Shown in pieces: positions 1 through 8,388 of a stretch of DNA of 64,000 nucleotides (position 1 is the stretch's first letter; each line of letters begins with the position of its first letter). The DNA lies in the NCBI RefSeq assembly GCF_001723285.1, contig NZ_LPWG01000001.1, positions 49,907 to 113,906 on the forward strand, written 5' to 3'. Made by a program: the position numbers and the translations under genes. This DNA is from Methyloceanibacter methanicus. Its GTDB lineage: Bacteria; Pseudomonadota; Alphaproteobacteria; Rhizobiales; Methyloligellaceae. The notes beneath the pieces are model-generated. The model searched no databases, was not told where the DNA came from, and worked only from the letters and a program-made list of their open reading frames with translations.

Positions 1-68
1 ACGGTTCCGCCATTGGCGAAGCGGATGGTGAGCTCCAACTGCGTCGCGTCCGGTGCTTTACGTCCCAT
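1..68 (-). CDS. start of a truncated gene, possibly ModE-like regulator
   Basis: Only the first 22 codons lie in the window. They begin MGRKAPDATQLELTIRFANG, and the gene runs off the left edge. The ATG overlaps the stop of the DUF2478 gene upstream (ATGA), so it is the last visible member of the leftward molybdenum-related operon. The short sequence would fit the N-terminal strand of a ModE-type winged helix-turn-helix protein, which is a common neighbour of such genes. Twenty-two residues are too few to decide, and this identity is a guess from context. Confidence 0.4.
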   Translation of the reverse strand, partial: MGRKAPDATQLELTIRFANGGT

Positions 69-622
69 CACGCCAGGCCTCCCTCGCCGCTCATCGAGTC
101 CGCCAACGCTTCCGGTCCGGACAAATCCCGCGCGGCCGCCCACCACGCATCGAGGCTGTCCACATCGGCGGGGACGAAGTCCGCGAGCGGCCCGGCGAAG
201 ATCTGCCAGGCGGAAAACGCCTCGGCAGCGATCGACGTGGCGACGGGGGCGCCGGCCAGCAGCGCCGCGCGAAACGCATCGGCAAGGCCGTGGCGCGCGA
301 TCTCGAGCTTGCCGAACTTGCTCAGGATCACGAGATCGGCGCCGCAGGCGATCGCTCGTTCCACGCGCCCGCAGGCATCGGCGAGCGCGGCCGAATCGAG
401 ATTGCACGCGCTCGATCCCGGGCCGAGATCTTGCGAGATCGGGACAATGTCGCCAGTCGAGAGGTCTTGCAGGGCGAGGCCGGCGCACCCGCTCGGACAC
501 GGCTTGGCGATCTGCACCAGTCCCGCCACGCGATAGCCCTTGTGGCTGACCTGACGCGCGAACGCGGCGAGCAGCGCCTGATGGGCCGACGACGACCCGC
601 GCAGTGCGGCGATTCTCGCCAT
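68..622 (-). CDS. DUF2478 family protein
   Basis: The product has about 184 residues, starting MARIAALRGSSSAHQALL. It matches the DUF2478 family, which is often found beside molybdate transport or nitrogenase genes and is thought to have a nucleotide-binding fold. No biochemical role is established. The ATG at 622 is chosen because GGGAGG lies about 8 bases upstream; a longer reading frame to 715 has no such site. It follows the ArsC-like gene by 49 bases and overlaps the next gene by 4 bases, so it is probably co-transcribed with the genes on both sides. Confidence 0.75.
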   Translation of the reverse strand: MARIAALRGSSSAHQALLAAFARQVSHKGYRVAGLVQIAKPCPSGCAGLALQDLSTGDIVPISQDLGPGSSACNLDSAALADACGRVERAIACGADLVILSKFGKLEIARHGLADAFRAALLAGAPVATSIAAEAFSAWQIFAGPLADFVPADVDSLDAWWAAARDLSGPEALADSMSGEGGLA

Positions 623-671
623 CACGGCACCTCCCGGTCGGCCGTAGCGGCGTCTTTCGGACAGGCGTCGG

Positions 672-1040
672 TCACAGGCGTGGCGGTCTTTCGAGACCGA
701 TCCAAGCATCGACAAGTTCAGCGTCGAAACCGGCTTCGCGCCGCTCCGCCACTTGCATCAAGGGTCGACGGATCAGGATCGGCTGGGCCAGCATCAGGGC
801 GATCGCCTGCTGGGGCGTCAGCGTCTCCGGGTCGATCTCGCCGGACTTGATGGCCGGCGCCGAGGCATTGAACCAGCCGGCGACTGGCCGGTTCCCGAAG
901 AACGGACGCAAACGCTCGGGCGTCCAGGGCTCCGTGAGCAGGTCGCGCACCTCGAGCTCGTGGCCCGACGAGAGGAGCAGCGCCTTTTGCCGCGCGTTTC
1001 CCCCGCAACCCGGTTTTTCGTAGAAGATCACCTTCGCCAT
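672..1040 (-). CDS. ArsC/Spx-family (NifO-like nitrogenase-associated) protein
   Basis: This 122-residue protein has the thioredoxin-like ArsC/Spx fold. It opens with a beta-strand and a Cys-containing loop (YEKPGCGGNARQK, residues 7-19) and contains the RPVAGWFN and LIRRPLMQV segments typical of the family. The closest named relatives are the nitrogenase-associated NifO-type proteins rather than true arsenate reductases. AAGGAGG lies just upstream of the ATG at 1040. It sits 11 bases after the YqeB-like gene in an apparent molybdenum operon, so a role in metal or redox handling is more likely than arsenate reduction. No nif genes are visible in the window. Confidence 0.75.
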   Translation of the reverse strand: MAKVIFYEKPGCGGNARQKALLLSSGHELEVRDLLTEPWTPERLRPFFGNRPVAGWFNASAPAIKSGEIDPETLTPQQAIALMLAQPILIRRPLMQVAERREAGFDAELVDAWIGLERPPRL

Positions 1041-1051
1041 CGCCGGCCTCC

Positions 1052-1924
1052 TTAGGTTCGTGCCCGCGGCTCGGCCGCCTCGCGTGCGTTCGCGCGCTCC
1101 CCGGCATAGAGCCGGATCGCCTTCATCGTGGCGCGGGCGATGGCGCGGCCCCGGTCGTCCATGCCCGTCCACACCGCTTTGCGCCCGCGTGGATCGATTT
1201 CGAGCAGCTTGCCGCCCGCCTCGACCTTGACCGAATCGCGGACGATGCCCCGCACGTGACCGTCGATCGGCGCGCGCACCGCACAGCGTCCCAGATGTCC
1301 GACGACGAAGTCCTTGTAGATGCGCATGCCGATCTCGATGGGTGTGTGCCAGAGCCCGTCGGTCTCGGCATAGGCGAACCGTTCCTTGCCCACGCCGCCG
1401 AGAGCAGGCGGGACGCCGTCCGCAGCGTCGGTGCGCCCGCGAACCACAATGCCGCCCGCTTTCCGGGGCCGGGTTTCGATCGCCACGTCGCAATTGCGCC
1501 CGACCGCGAAATTGGGTCCGAGACCGACCGTCAGCCGCACGATCCCGCGTAAGTCCGGCGTCACGCGGTGCTTTTGCATCCGCGCATCGATCAAGACCTG
1601 CGGCGTGCGCCAAGCGAGAATCTCGCTGAGATGGAGCGGCGACACGGCGATGCGATCCGGTTTTTCCGAGACCACCGCAAGCTCGGGCCCCGTCTCCGCA
1701 AGCTCGCCATGAAGGAGCGCCAGCACCGCCGGGTCGCCATAGAGCGCGTCGTGAAACGCCATCGCGCGCCGGATGACCGGCGGAAACGGATCGTGGCTCA
1801 GCACGACGGAAAAGCCGCCGCCCTTGAGATGGACGGCCACGGCCGAAGCGATCTCGTTGGTGCCGAGCACCACGGCGAGGGGCTGGCGCGCTGACGGGAC
1901 GGGAGATTGACGATTGCGGTTCAT
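1052..1924 (-). CDS. YqeB-type selenium-dependent molybdenum hydroxylase system protein
   Basis: The protein has about 290 residues. After a short basic N-terminus it has a Rossmann-like start (LAVVLGTNEIASAVAVHL), then blocks such as TVGLGPNFAVGRNCDVAIETR and a C-terminal lipoyl/biotinyl-like part (VRAPIDGHVRGIVRDS). This is the EF2563/YqeB family, linked to maturation of molybdenum hydroxylases. It is the first gene of a leftward operon with NifO-like and DUF2478 genes. The ATG at 1924 is preferred; further upstream in-frame codons run into the repeat-rich promoter region. fdhD and mobA, 7-9 kb away, add to the molybdenum theme. Confidence 0.75.
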   Translation of the reverse strand: MNRNRQSPVPSARQPLAVVLGTNEIASAVAVHLKGGGFSVVLSHDPFPPVIRRAMAFHDALYGDPAVLALLHGELAETGPELAVVSEKPDRIAVSPLHLSEILAWRTPQVLIDARMQKHRVTPDLRGIVRLTVGLGPNFAVGRNCDVAIETRPRKAGGIVVRGRTDAADGVPPALGGVGKERFAYAETDGLWHTPIEIGMRIYKDFVVGHLGRCAVRAPIDGHVRGIVRDSVKVEAGGKLLEIDPRGRKAVWTGMDDRGRAIARATMKAIRLYAGERANAREAAEPRART

Positions 1925-2060
1925 GGGCGTGGCGTGGTTCGGTTCACGGTCCTCGTAGCAAGCTGCAGGCCAACCCAAGCGCCCCCTAAAAAATACCGTA
2001 ATTTCAGTCATTTGTACGACAGGCGCCAGACCGGCCTGTGCCCTCGCACGAACGCCCCTG

Positions 2061-2128
2061 CTATATTGTCGGGGATACAACAAACCCGGCCCTTACGAGA
2101 GAACCTATATTGTCGCGAATACAACAAA
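2061..2128. promoter_or_regulatory. paired 24-bp direct repeats, candidate operator
   Basis: Two copies, at 2061-2084 and 2105-2128, agree at 22 of 24 bases and are spaced 44 bp centre to centre, about four helical turns. Each has the form CTATATTGTCG-N4-TACAACAAA, with an internal TTGT...ACAA symmetry. They lie 137-204 bases upstream of the first molybdenum-operon codon. This is the layout of a repeated operator for a DNA-binding protein. A molybdenum- or tungsten-responsive regulator is a guess from the neighbours. Confidence 0.55.
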
Positions 2129-2164
2129 TCGGGCTCCCGGGACGGGGCGCGCCGAGAATCTCGG

Positions 2165-2206
2165 CCCATGGAAGGGCCCATGGAACGGCCCATGGAAGGG
2201 CCCATT
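2165..2206. repeat. 12-bp tandem repeat (CCCATGGAAGGG)
   Basis: Three full copies of CCCATGGAAGGG (2165-2176, 2177-2188 with one change, 2189-2200) are followed by a partial copy starting CCCATTG. The unit is partly self-complementary because of the GGGCCC junctions. It lies between the paired 24-bp repeats and lpxB. No function is known. Repeats of this size can vary in copy number by slippage. Confidence 0.8.
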
Positions 2207-2292
2207 GACGAAGTTTGTGACGAAAACCCCTAGCGCCGCGCGGCGGTCCTAGCCTAAGTCCTACCCGGCATGAGAGTGGGGAGAAGCGCACG

Positions 2293-3459
2293 ATGAGCCG
2301 GCGGGAGCCGCTGATCTTCATCATCGCGGGCGAACCGTCCGGCGACAATCTCGCCGGGCGGCTAATCGGCGCCTTGCGGGAGCTGACGGACGGCCGCATC
2401 CGGATCGCCGGCATCGGCGGCCCGCAGAGCGAAGCTCAGGGGCTGAAAAGCCTGTTCCCCATGCGCGAGCTGGCCCTGATCGGCATCGCTGAGGTTCTGC
2501 CGCACCTGCCGCGCCTCGTGAAACGGATCAACCAGACCGCCGCGACCATCCGCGAGATGCGGCCCGACATCGTGGTGACGGTCGATGCGCCGAGTTTCAC
2601 CTTACGGGTCGCCAACAAGCTGCGCGGGTCCGGCATTCCCATCGTCCATTACGTGGCGCCGCAGGCCTGGGCCTGGCGCGCGGGCCGCGCCAAGACCCTT
2701 GGCAAACGCGTCGACCATCTCATGGCGCTGCTGCCGTTCGAAGTCCCTTTCTTTGCCGAGCACGGACTGCCGACGACTTACGTGGGCCACCCGGCCATCG
2801 AGTCGGCGCTGGCCGGCGACGGCAAGTCCTTCCGCAAAGCCCATGCATCGCCGATGACGCGCAGAATCCTGTGCGTCGTCCCGGGCAGCCGCACGAGCGA
2901 AGTGCGGCGCATGCTGCCGGTGTTCGCCGAGGCCGTAGGCCGCCTGTCGGAGCGCTATCGCGATCTTCAAATCGTGATCCCCGTGGCGCCCAACGTCGCC
3001 GACCTGGTGGAAGCGCAGACGAAGGACTGGCCGCTGCCGGTCGTGCGCGTGACGGACCCCGCCGAACGGTTTCATGCGTTCGCGGCGTCCGACGTGGCCA
3101 TGGCGAAGTCGGGCACGGTCACCCTGGAACTCGGCCTTGCGCGCGTCCCCATGGCCGTCGGCTACAAGGTGAGCGCTCTCACCGCGTTCATCGTGCGGCG
3201 CATGCCGATCGCCGTGAAATACGCCTCGCTCGTGAACCTCCTCGCCGACCGCGACGTTGTGCCGGAACTCATCCAGGAGGCCTGCACGCCCGAAGCCGTG
3301 GCCGACGCGGTCGGACACCTGCTCGGATCGGCCGAGGCGCGGGCGGCGCAACAGGAAGGCTTCGAAGAGGTGCTGCACGTCCTTGGCGACGCGGATCCGC
3401 CGCCGAGCCGGCGCGCCGCGCAGCTCGTGCTCGACCTGATCGGGACGCGGGAAACCTGA
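2293..3459 (+). CDS. lpxB: lipid-A-disaccharide synthase
   Basis: The 388-residue product is a full-length GT19 glycosyltransferase. It joins UDP-2,3-diacylglucosamine and lipid X to make lipid A disaccharide at the inner membrane. The N-terminal GEPSGD motif (residues 13-18), GIGGP near 40, VTVDAPSF near 95, and the APQAWAWRAGRAK segment are typical of LpxB. GGGGAGAAG precedes the ATG. Unlike the common lpxD-fabZ-lpxA-lpxI-lpxB order, lpxB stands alone here. It converges with an oxidoreductase gene with only 13 bases between them. Confidence 0.95.
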   Translation: MSRREPLIFIIAGEPSGDNLAGRLIGALRELTDGRIRIAGIGGPQSEAQGLKSLFPMRELALIGIAEVLPHLPRLVKRINQTAATIREMRPDIVVTVDAPSFTLRVANKLRGSGIPIVHYVAPQAWAWRAGRAKTLGKRVDHLMALLPFEVPFFAEHGLPTTYVGHPAIESALAGDGKSFRKAHASPMTRRILCVVPGSRTSEVRRMLPVFAEAVGRLSERYRDLQIVIPVAPNVADLVEAQTKDWPLPVVRVTDPAERFHAFAASDVAMAKSGTVTLELGLARVPMAVGYKVSALTAFIVRRMPIAVKYASLVNLLADRDVVPELIQEACTPEAVADAVGHLLGSAEARAAQQEGFEEVLHVLGDADPPPSRRAAQLVLDLIGTRET

Positions 3460-3472
3460 CCGCGCGCGGCGC

Positions 3473-4474
3473 TTAAGCCTTTGCGGTCACCGTGACGGGC
3501 GAACCGGGCGTAAGCCAGGCTTGCACCTTCTTCAGCTGCGCATCGATGCTTTCGTTGATCATCACCGCGACCCGCAAGGCTTCCGAGCCCGCATAGCCGT
3601 CGACGAACGGCTTCTTGCCGGTCCTGACGCAATCGAGGAACGAGGCGATCTCGTTGCCGAGACTGTCCTCCTGCGGGATGTCGACGGTATCGGTGGCGAT
3701 GGCCGCCAGCCCCTCCGTCATGGGATCGCCGCGGAGGCTGTAGCCGAAGATCTTGCGCTCCCCCAAATCGCAATTGAGGTACTGGCTGTGCGAGAACACG
3801 CGCAGACGACGCTCGGTCTTGTAGCTGATGCGGCTCGTCGTGACATTCGCCACGCAGCCGGACTCGAAATTGATCCGCGCATTGGCGATGTCGACCTTGC
3901 GGCCCATCACGCCGGTGCCGACCGCGTCCACGCTCGACACAGGCGAGCCGACCAGGCCGATGATCATGTCGATGTCGTGGATCATGAGATCGAGGATGAC
4001 GTCCACGTCCACCCCGCGCGCCTTCCACGGCGCGATGCGGTAGCTCTCGAGATAGAGCGGCAAATCGATCTTTTCCGAGATGACCCGATAGGCGGCCGAG
4101 TAGCGCTCGATATGGCCCACCTGGAGCACGGTGCCGCGTTCCTCCGCAAGCTTCGTCAGGATCTGCGCCTGCTCGACCGTCTCGGTGATCGGCTTCTCGA
4201 TATTGACGTGGAGCCCCGCATCGATCAGATCGCGCGCCACATCGAAATGGAACGGCGTCGGCACGGCGACACTCACCGCGTCGACCTTGCCGTAGATGTC
4301 CCGGTGGTCCGTCAGGGGCTCGGCGCCGAACTCCTCGGCCATGGCCTTGGCGCGTTCGGGATCGGCATCGACCACGGCGACCAGCTTCGCATCGGCGTTC
4401 TTCGTGTAGTGATTGGCGTGGAACCGCCCGAAATACCCCGTGCCCACGACCGCGGTGCGAATCTGATCCGCCAT
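3473..4474 (-). CDS. Gfo/Idh/MocA family oxidoreductase
   Basis: This NAD(P)-dependent oxidoreductase has about 333 residues. The Rossmann motif GTGYFGRFHANHY is at the N-terminus, the family signature EKPIT is near residue 96, and the C-terminal sheet domain includes DLMIHDIDMI. The second ATG (4474, MADQIRT) is preferred because AAGGAAG lies 6 bases upstream of it, whereas it touches the first ATG at 4480. Members of this family are frequent neighbours of lipid A genes in rhizobia, where a sugar nucleotide is a possible substrate. The substrate here is unknown. Confidence 0.85.
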   Translation of the reverse strand: MADQIRTAVVGTGYFGRFHANHYTKNADAKLVAVVDADPERAKAMAEEFGAEPLTDHRDIYGKVDAVSVAVPTPFHFDVARDLIDAGLHVNIEKPITETVEQAQILTKLAEERGTVLQVGHIERYSAAYRVISEKIDLPLYLESYRIAPWKARGVDVDVILDLMIHDIDMIIGLVGSPVSSVDAVGTGVMGRKVDIANARINFESGCVANVTTSRISYKTERRLRVFSHSQYLNCDLGERKIFGYSLRGDPMTEGLAAIATDTVDIPQEDSLGNEIASFLDCVRTGKKPFVDGYAGSEALRVAVMINESIDAQLKKVQAWLTPGSPVTVTAKA

Positions 4475-4822
4475 TCCCATCTTCCTTTTGATACTGTCCG
4501 CCCGCCCCGGGCGGGGTCACGACCCTGCCGGGCCCGCTGCCCCTCTTGTGAGGATGTTCCTTGCCGGGCTTTTTGTCGCAAAATTGGCCCCTTCGCCAGC
4601 CCCTAGACGGCGGCCTCAGCGGGGCGGGCGGAAATTGTGCCGTGGAAAGTTTGGGCGACTCCGGTTAAGTCCTTGGCGGCGCTTGGCGATAAGCAGGGCC
4701 TGGCCGCGAGACCCGGCCGGCCAGCGAGGGAGAACAGAATGCCGCACCACTCGATTCTCGATGCGTCTGCCCGGCTTGCGTCCCGGCGACGGTGTCACGG
4801 CCCCCGCGGAGGGCTCTAGTCC
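4475..4822. other. intergenic region without a recognisable gene
   Basis: About 350 bases separate the leftward oxidoreductase gene and the rightward NamZ-type gene. A short frame from 4740 to 4820 (26 codons) ends immediately before the NamZ start and shows no family resemblance. No repeats or RNA genes were noticed. Promoters for both flanking genes are expected here. Confidence 0.5.
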
Positions 4823-5980
4823 ATGCTGCTCGGCTCCGAACGCTTGCTCGCCTCGAACCGGCTCAAGGGACTGAATGTCGGGATCTTGGCCAACCCGGCC
4901 TCGGTCGACCGCGACTACCGCCATATCGTCGACCGGCTCGCGGCCGCGGCCGACATCAAGCTCGCGGCGATCTTCGGTCCTCAGCACGGCTTCAATTCCG
5001 ATCTTCAGGACAACATGATCGAGACGCCCCATGCGACGGACCCCAAACGGGGCGTCCCGATCTTCTCGCTCTACAGCGAGACCCGCGAGCCGACCAAGGA
5101 GATGTTCGATCCGATCGACGTCCTCGTGATCGATCTCCAGGACGTCGGCGCGCGCATCTACACCTTCATCTACACGATGGCGAACTGCCTGCAGGCCGCC
5201 GCCAAGACCGGCACGCCGGTGATCGTGTGCGACCGTCCCAATCCCATCGGGGGCCTGCAGGTCGAAGGGCCGATGCTGGAACCGGGCTACGAGTCCTTTG
5301 TCGGCCAGTATCCCATTCCCATGCGCCACGGCATGACCGTGGCCGAGCTCGCAAAGCTCTTCAACGAGCATTTCGGAATCGGCGCGCCGCTCGAGATCGT
5401 GACCATGGAGGGCTGGTCGCGCGCGCAGTATTTCGACGAGACCGGCATGCCGTGGATCATGCCCTCCCCCAACATGCCGACCCTGGATACGGCAATCGTC
5501 TATCCCGGAACCGTCCTGTTCGAGGGCACGATGGTCTCGGAGGGACGCGGCACGACACGGCCCTTCGAGCTGATCGGCGCGCCCTATCTCGATGCCGACG
5601 CCCTCGCTATGCGCATGAACGCGCACGGGCTCCAAGGCGTCTATTTCCGGCCGGCCGTGTTCGAGCCCACGTTCCAGAAGCACGCCAAGACGCCGTGCGG
5701 CGGCTGTCAGCTGCATGTCACCGCGCGCGAAACCTTCGCACCCGTCATTGCGGGCGCCGCGCTGATCCGCGAATGCATTGGCCTGGCACCGGACCAGTTC
5801 CAATGGCGCGAAGGGCCGTACGAGTATGAGCACGAAAAGATGCCGATCGACATTCTCGCCGGCTCGCCCCAGCTGCGCGAACAGGTCGAAGCGCAGGTTC
5901 CGGTCGCCGAAATCGCGGCGAGCTGGACGAAAGGCGTCGCCGACTTCGAAGCGCTGAGAGCGCCCTACCTGCTCTACTGA
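4823..5980 (+). CDS. NamZ-type exo-beta-N-acetylmuramidase (DUF1343)
   Basis: The 385-residue protein is a full-length DUF1343 member, the family of Bacillus NamZ (GH171), which removes N-acetylmuramic acid from the non-reducing end of peptidoglycan fragments. Diagnostic stretches are VGILANPASVD, FGPQHGF, DLQDVGARIYTFIYT, VCDRPNPIGG and SEGRGTTRPFE. GGAGGG is 9 bases before the ATG. There is no signal peptide, so it probably acts on turnover products in the cytoplasm, unlike the secreted Bacillus enzyme. Activity is inferred from the family only. Confidence 0.85.
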   Translation: MLLGSERLLASNRLKGLNVGILANPASVDRDYRHIVDRLAAAADIKLAAIFGPQHGFNSDLQDNMIETPHATDPKRGVPIFSLYSETREPTKEMFDPIDVLVIDLQDVGARIYTFIYTMANCLQAAAKTGTPVIVCDRPNPIGGLQVEGPMLEPGYESFVGQYPIPMRHGMTVAELAKLFNEHFGIGAPLEIVTMEGWSRAQYFDETGMPWIMPSPNMPTLDTAIVYPGTVLFEGTMVSEGRGTTRPFELIGAPYLDADALAMRMNAHGLQGVYFRPAVFEPTFQKHAKTPCGGCQLHVTARETFAPVIAGAALIRECIGLAPDQFQWREGPYEYEHEKMPIDILAGSPQLREQVEAQVPVAEIAASWTKGVADFEALRAPYLLY

Positions 5981-6744
5981 GGCACACGCCCATCCCAGGC
6001 CGACATCATGGGGCACCCCAGCGTCTGCTCGAACGCTTTGACGAGATCGTCCTCGCCGTGCACGTTCAGATACGTTCCGCCCGTCTCTTCGGCGAGACAC
6101 TTCGCGTCGAGATAGCTCTGCGCACCGAGCCACGAGTCGGACTGCAACCGAAAGCCGATCACGTTGACGGTCAGGTTGGGCGCCTCTGAGCCCAATCTCT
6201 TGCCCAGCTCGCAAGGATGCCCGTCGCATGTCTCCTGGCCATCGGTCAGGACGACGATAACGCCAGGCTTGTTGCGGTAGTCCAGCACCTCTGCGGCCTG
6301 TTCGATCGCCTGCGTCAGCGGCGTCTTGCCCGCGGGACGGAGGCCATCGACGACGCGCATGATCGGCTCCGCCGCGTTTGGTGTCGGCCGCAGGTCCAGC
6401 GACACGTTGCATTGATTGTAGGCGCCGGCACCGTAGGTCACCAAACCGATCTTCCGGTTCTGTTGCGCCCGGGGCAGGACACGGCGCAGTGCCTTGCGCA
6501 CTTCGTCGATGCGCAACTGCACAACCGTCGAGAACGGATCCAGATTCCCCGCCATGGATCCGGAGGCATCGAAGACGATCATCGCGTCTTCGGTACAGGG
6601 GCTGGGCCTCTCGGCCGCAAGAGCAGGCGCCGCCCCGGACAGAGCGCCACAAAGCACCAGAACGGTACACGCGAGCACATCGAAAACGCGCTTCACGCCA
6701 CAGCGCGCAGCGTTTCTCAAGGTGGACGCGGGCCGAACGATCAT
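5974..6744 (-). CDS. secreted von Willebrand factor A domain protein (copy 1)
   Basis: This protein has 256 residues with a signal peptide (hydrophobic VLACTVLVLCGALSG, then a likely cleavage near ALA-AE). The VWA domain starts with CTEDAMIVFDASGSMAG, which carries the metal-binding DxSxS site, and continues with the MIDAS partner regions KTPLT and LTDGQETC. It ends EQTLGCPMMSAWDG. Two close relatives follow on the same strand. The 3' end overlaps the 3' end of the convergent NamZ gene by 7 bases. The ligand is unknown; Cys pairs suggest a disulfide-stabilised periplasmic domain. Confidence 0.8.
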   Translation of the reverse strand: MIVRPASTLRNAARCGVKRVFDVLACTVLVLCGALSGAAPALAAERPSPCTEDAMIVFDASGSMAGNLDPFSTVVQLRIDEVRKALRRVLPRAQQNRKIGLVTYGAGAYNQCNVSLDLRPTPNAAEPIMRVVDGLRPAGKTPLTQAIEQAAEVLDYRNKPGVIVVLTDGQETCDGHPCELGKRLGSEAPNLTVNVIGFRLQSDSWLGAQSYLDAKCLAEETGGTYLNVHGEDDLVKAFEQTLGCPMMSAWDGRVPQ

Positions 6745-6757
6745 CGCCTATTCTTAG

Positions 6758-7515
6758 CTAAGGACGCGGGGCCATGCTTGATGAATAGTGCCGCTCGAGG
6801 TCGGACGGATCCCAGGCCGACATCATGGGGCACCCGAGCGTCTTCTCGACGCGCGGACAAGTTCATCCTGGCTGTTCGTGGCGATGTAGAGCCCGCCCGT
6901 CTCCTTGGCCAAACACTGGACGTCCAGTGCGCTCTGGGCCCCGGTCCAAAACGCCGTCATGCGAAAGCCGATCACGTGGACCGTCAGCCGCGTGCCTTCC
7001 CTATTGAGTTTCTCGCCAAGGTCGCACGGCGCGCCGCCGCACGTCTCCTCGCCATCGGTCAGAACCACCACGATGCCGGGCTTGGCCTTGTAGTCGAGAA
7101 CCTCGGCCGCCTGCTCGACGGCCTCCGTCAACGGCGTCTTGCCAGAGGGGTTGAGCCCGCCGACTGTCTGCAAGATGGGCTGGGCGGCATCGGCGGTCGG
7201 CCGTAAATCGAGAGTGACGTTGCATTGCTGGTAGGGCCCGGGGCCGTAGGTGATGAGCCCGATCTTGCGGAAATGCGTGACGCGCGGCAGCGCCTGGGCC
7301 AGGGCCTTGCGGACCTCGTCGATGCGGCGGATCTTGGCGCCGATCCCCTCGGCCAGGCTGCCGGCCATCGAACCGGAGGCATCGAAGACGATCATCGCGT
7401 CTTCGGTGCATGGCACGGCCGACTCAACCGCAAAACCATGCGCCGGCCACACGCAAACAGCCATCAGCGCCAGGCCGCAACGCCTGAACCAACCCAACGC
7501 AGACTTGGCAAGCAT
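6758..7515 (-). CDS. secreted von Willebrand factor A domain protein (copy 2, frameshifted)
   Basis: This is the middle member of the vWA trio, with the same CTEDAMIVFDASGSMAG and LTDGEETC motifs after a signal peptide. The uninterrupted frame stops at 6823 with a C-terminus (RASRRRSGAP) unlike its neighbours. Adding one base near 6849 restores the family ending FEKTLGCPMMSAWDP and moves the stop to 6758. The break is therefore a one-base loss in a two-base run, either a real mutation or a consensus error. Coordinates given are for the restored frame. Confidence 0.75.
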
Positions 7516-7557
7516 GAATGCTACCCCATTCCCTCAAAGTTGCCATTTTACGGCAAT

Positions 7558-8313
7558 CTAGGGGCGCATTCCTAGCAGCTTCGAGTCATCGGGCAAGTGA
7601 CCTTGCGCGTCCAAGGCCGACATCATCGGGCAACCGAGCGTCTGCCGGAACGCTTTCACCAGGTCTTCTTCGTTCTCCGCCGAGATGTAGAGCCCGTGCG
7701 TTTCCTGCGCGAGACACTTCACGTCCAGTACGCTGGATTCGCCCATCCACGTGAAATTCTTCATCTGGAAGGCAATGACATGGACCGTCAGATTGGCGCC
7801 GTTCGCGACGAAGGTTTTCCCCAACCCGCACGGATCGCCGTTGCATGTCTCCTCGCCGTCCGTCAGCAGGACGACGATGCCCGGTTGCGAGCGATCGCTG
7901 AGGACCTCCGCGGCCTGCTCGACCGCCTCGGTCAAGGGTGTCTTGCCGGCAGGGTTCAGCCCCGTGACCACGCGCATGATGGGCTCGGCGGCATTGGGGA
8001 TCGGCCGCAGGTCGAGTTGCACGTTACACTGACGATAAGGGCCCGGACCGTAGGTGATCAGCCCCACTTTGCGGTAGCGGGTGATTCCCGGCAGAACGCG
8101 GGCCAAGGCTTTGCGCACTTCGTGAATGCGCGGCTTCTCGGTCATGATGCCCTGTCCGAGGTTCCCGGCCATGGACCCGGAGGCATCGAACACGATCATC
8201 GCATCTTCCGTGCAGGGCGTCTTCTGGTCTTGTGCCTTGCCGGGACCGGCGAGAACAGCGAGCGGCATGGCCCAGAGCAATCCTGCGAGGAGAAGTCTAT
8301 TTGGTGTCGTCAT
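7558..8313 (-). CDS. secreted von Willebrand factor A domain protein (copy 3)
   Basis: This is the third member of the tandem set, about 251 residues from the ATG at 8313, which has GGGGAGAAGGG upstream. An N-terminal signal peptide (LLLAGLLWAMPLAVLAG) precedes CTEDAMIVFDASGSMAG. The domain ends with RQTLGCPMMSALD plus a longer tail. As the most upstream of the three in the transcription direction it may lead the operon, with gaps of 42 and about 13 bases to the next copies. Its role is unknown. Confidence 0.8.
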   Translation of the reverse strand: MTTPNRLLLAGLLWAMPLAVLAGPGKAQDQKTPCTEDAMIVFDASGSMAGNLGQGIMTEKPRIHEVRKALARVLPGITRYRKVGLITYGPGPYRQCNVQLDLRPIPNAAEPIMRVVTGLNPAGKTPLTEAVEQAAEVLSDRSQPGIVVLLTDGEETCNGDPCGLGKTFVANGANLTVHVIAFQMKNFTWMGESSVLDVKCLAQETHGLYISAENEEDLVKAFRQTLGCPMMSALDAQGHLPDDSKLLGMRP

Positions 8314-8388
8314 CCAAACCACCCTTCTCCCCGCAAGACGCTCTAAGAAACGCTCAATGTGCCGCTGCATTCGCGGCCGCGGCGGGGG

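Larger units (their letters stand above)
1925..2292. promoter_or_regulatory. divergent intergenic region between the molybdenum operon and lpxB
   Basis: This 368-base stretch separates two divergently transcribed genes and has no convincing reading frame. It holds a pair of 24-bp direct repeats (2061-2128) and a 12-bp tandem repeat (2165-2206), each listed separately. The run to lpxB ends with GTGGGGAGAAG, a plausible ribosome binding site for that gene. Promoters for both directions should lie here; no clear -35/-10 pair could be assigned by eye. Confidence 0.6.

Noticed and set aside
672..1040. Calling the ArsC-like gene an arsenate reductase
   Set aside because: The sequence is nearer to NifO-type nitrogenase-associated proteins and no ars genes surround it.
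4740..4820. 26-codon frame just before the NamZ gene
   Set aside because: No family, no ribosome site, and it ends before the real start; treated as chance.
4616..6670. Long leftward frame opposite the NamZ-type gene and overlapping vWA copy 1
   Set aside because: Arg/Asp-rich composition without motifs, opposite recognised genes on both parts.
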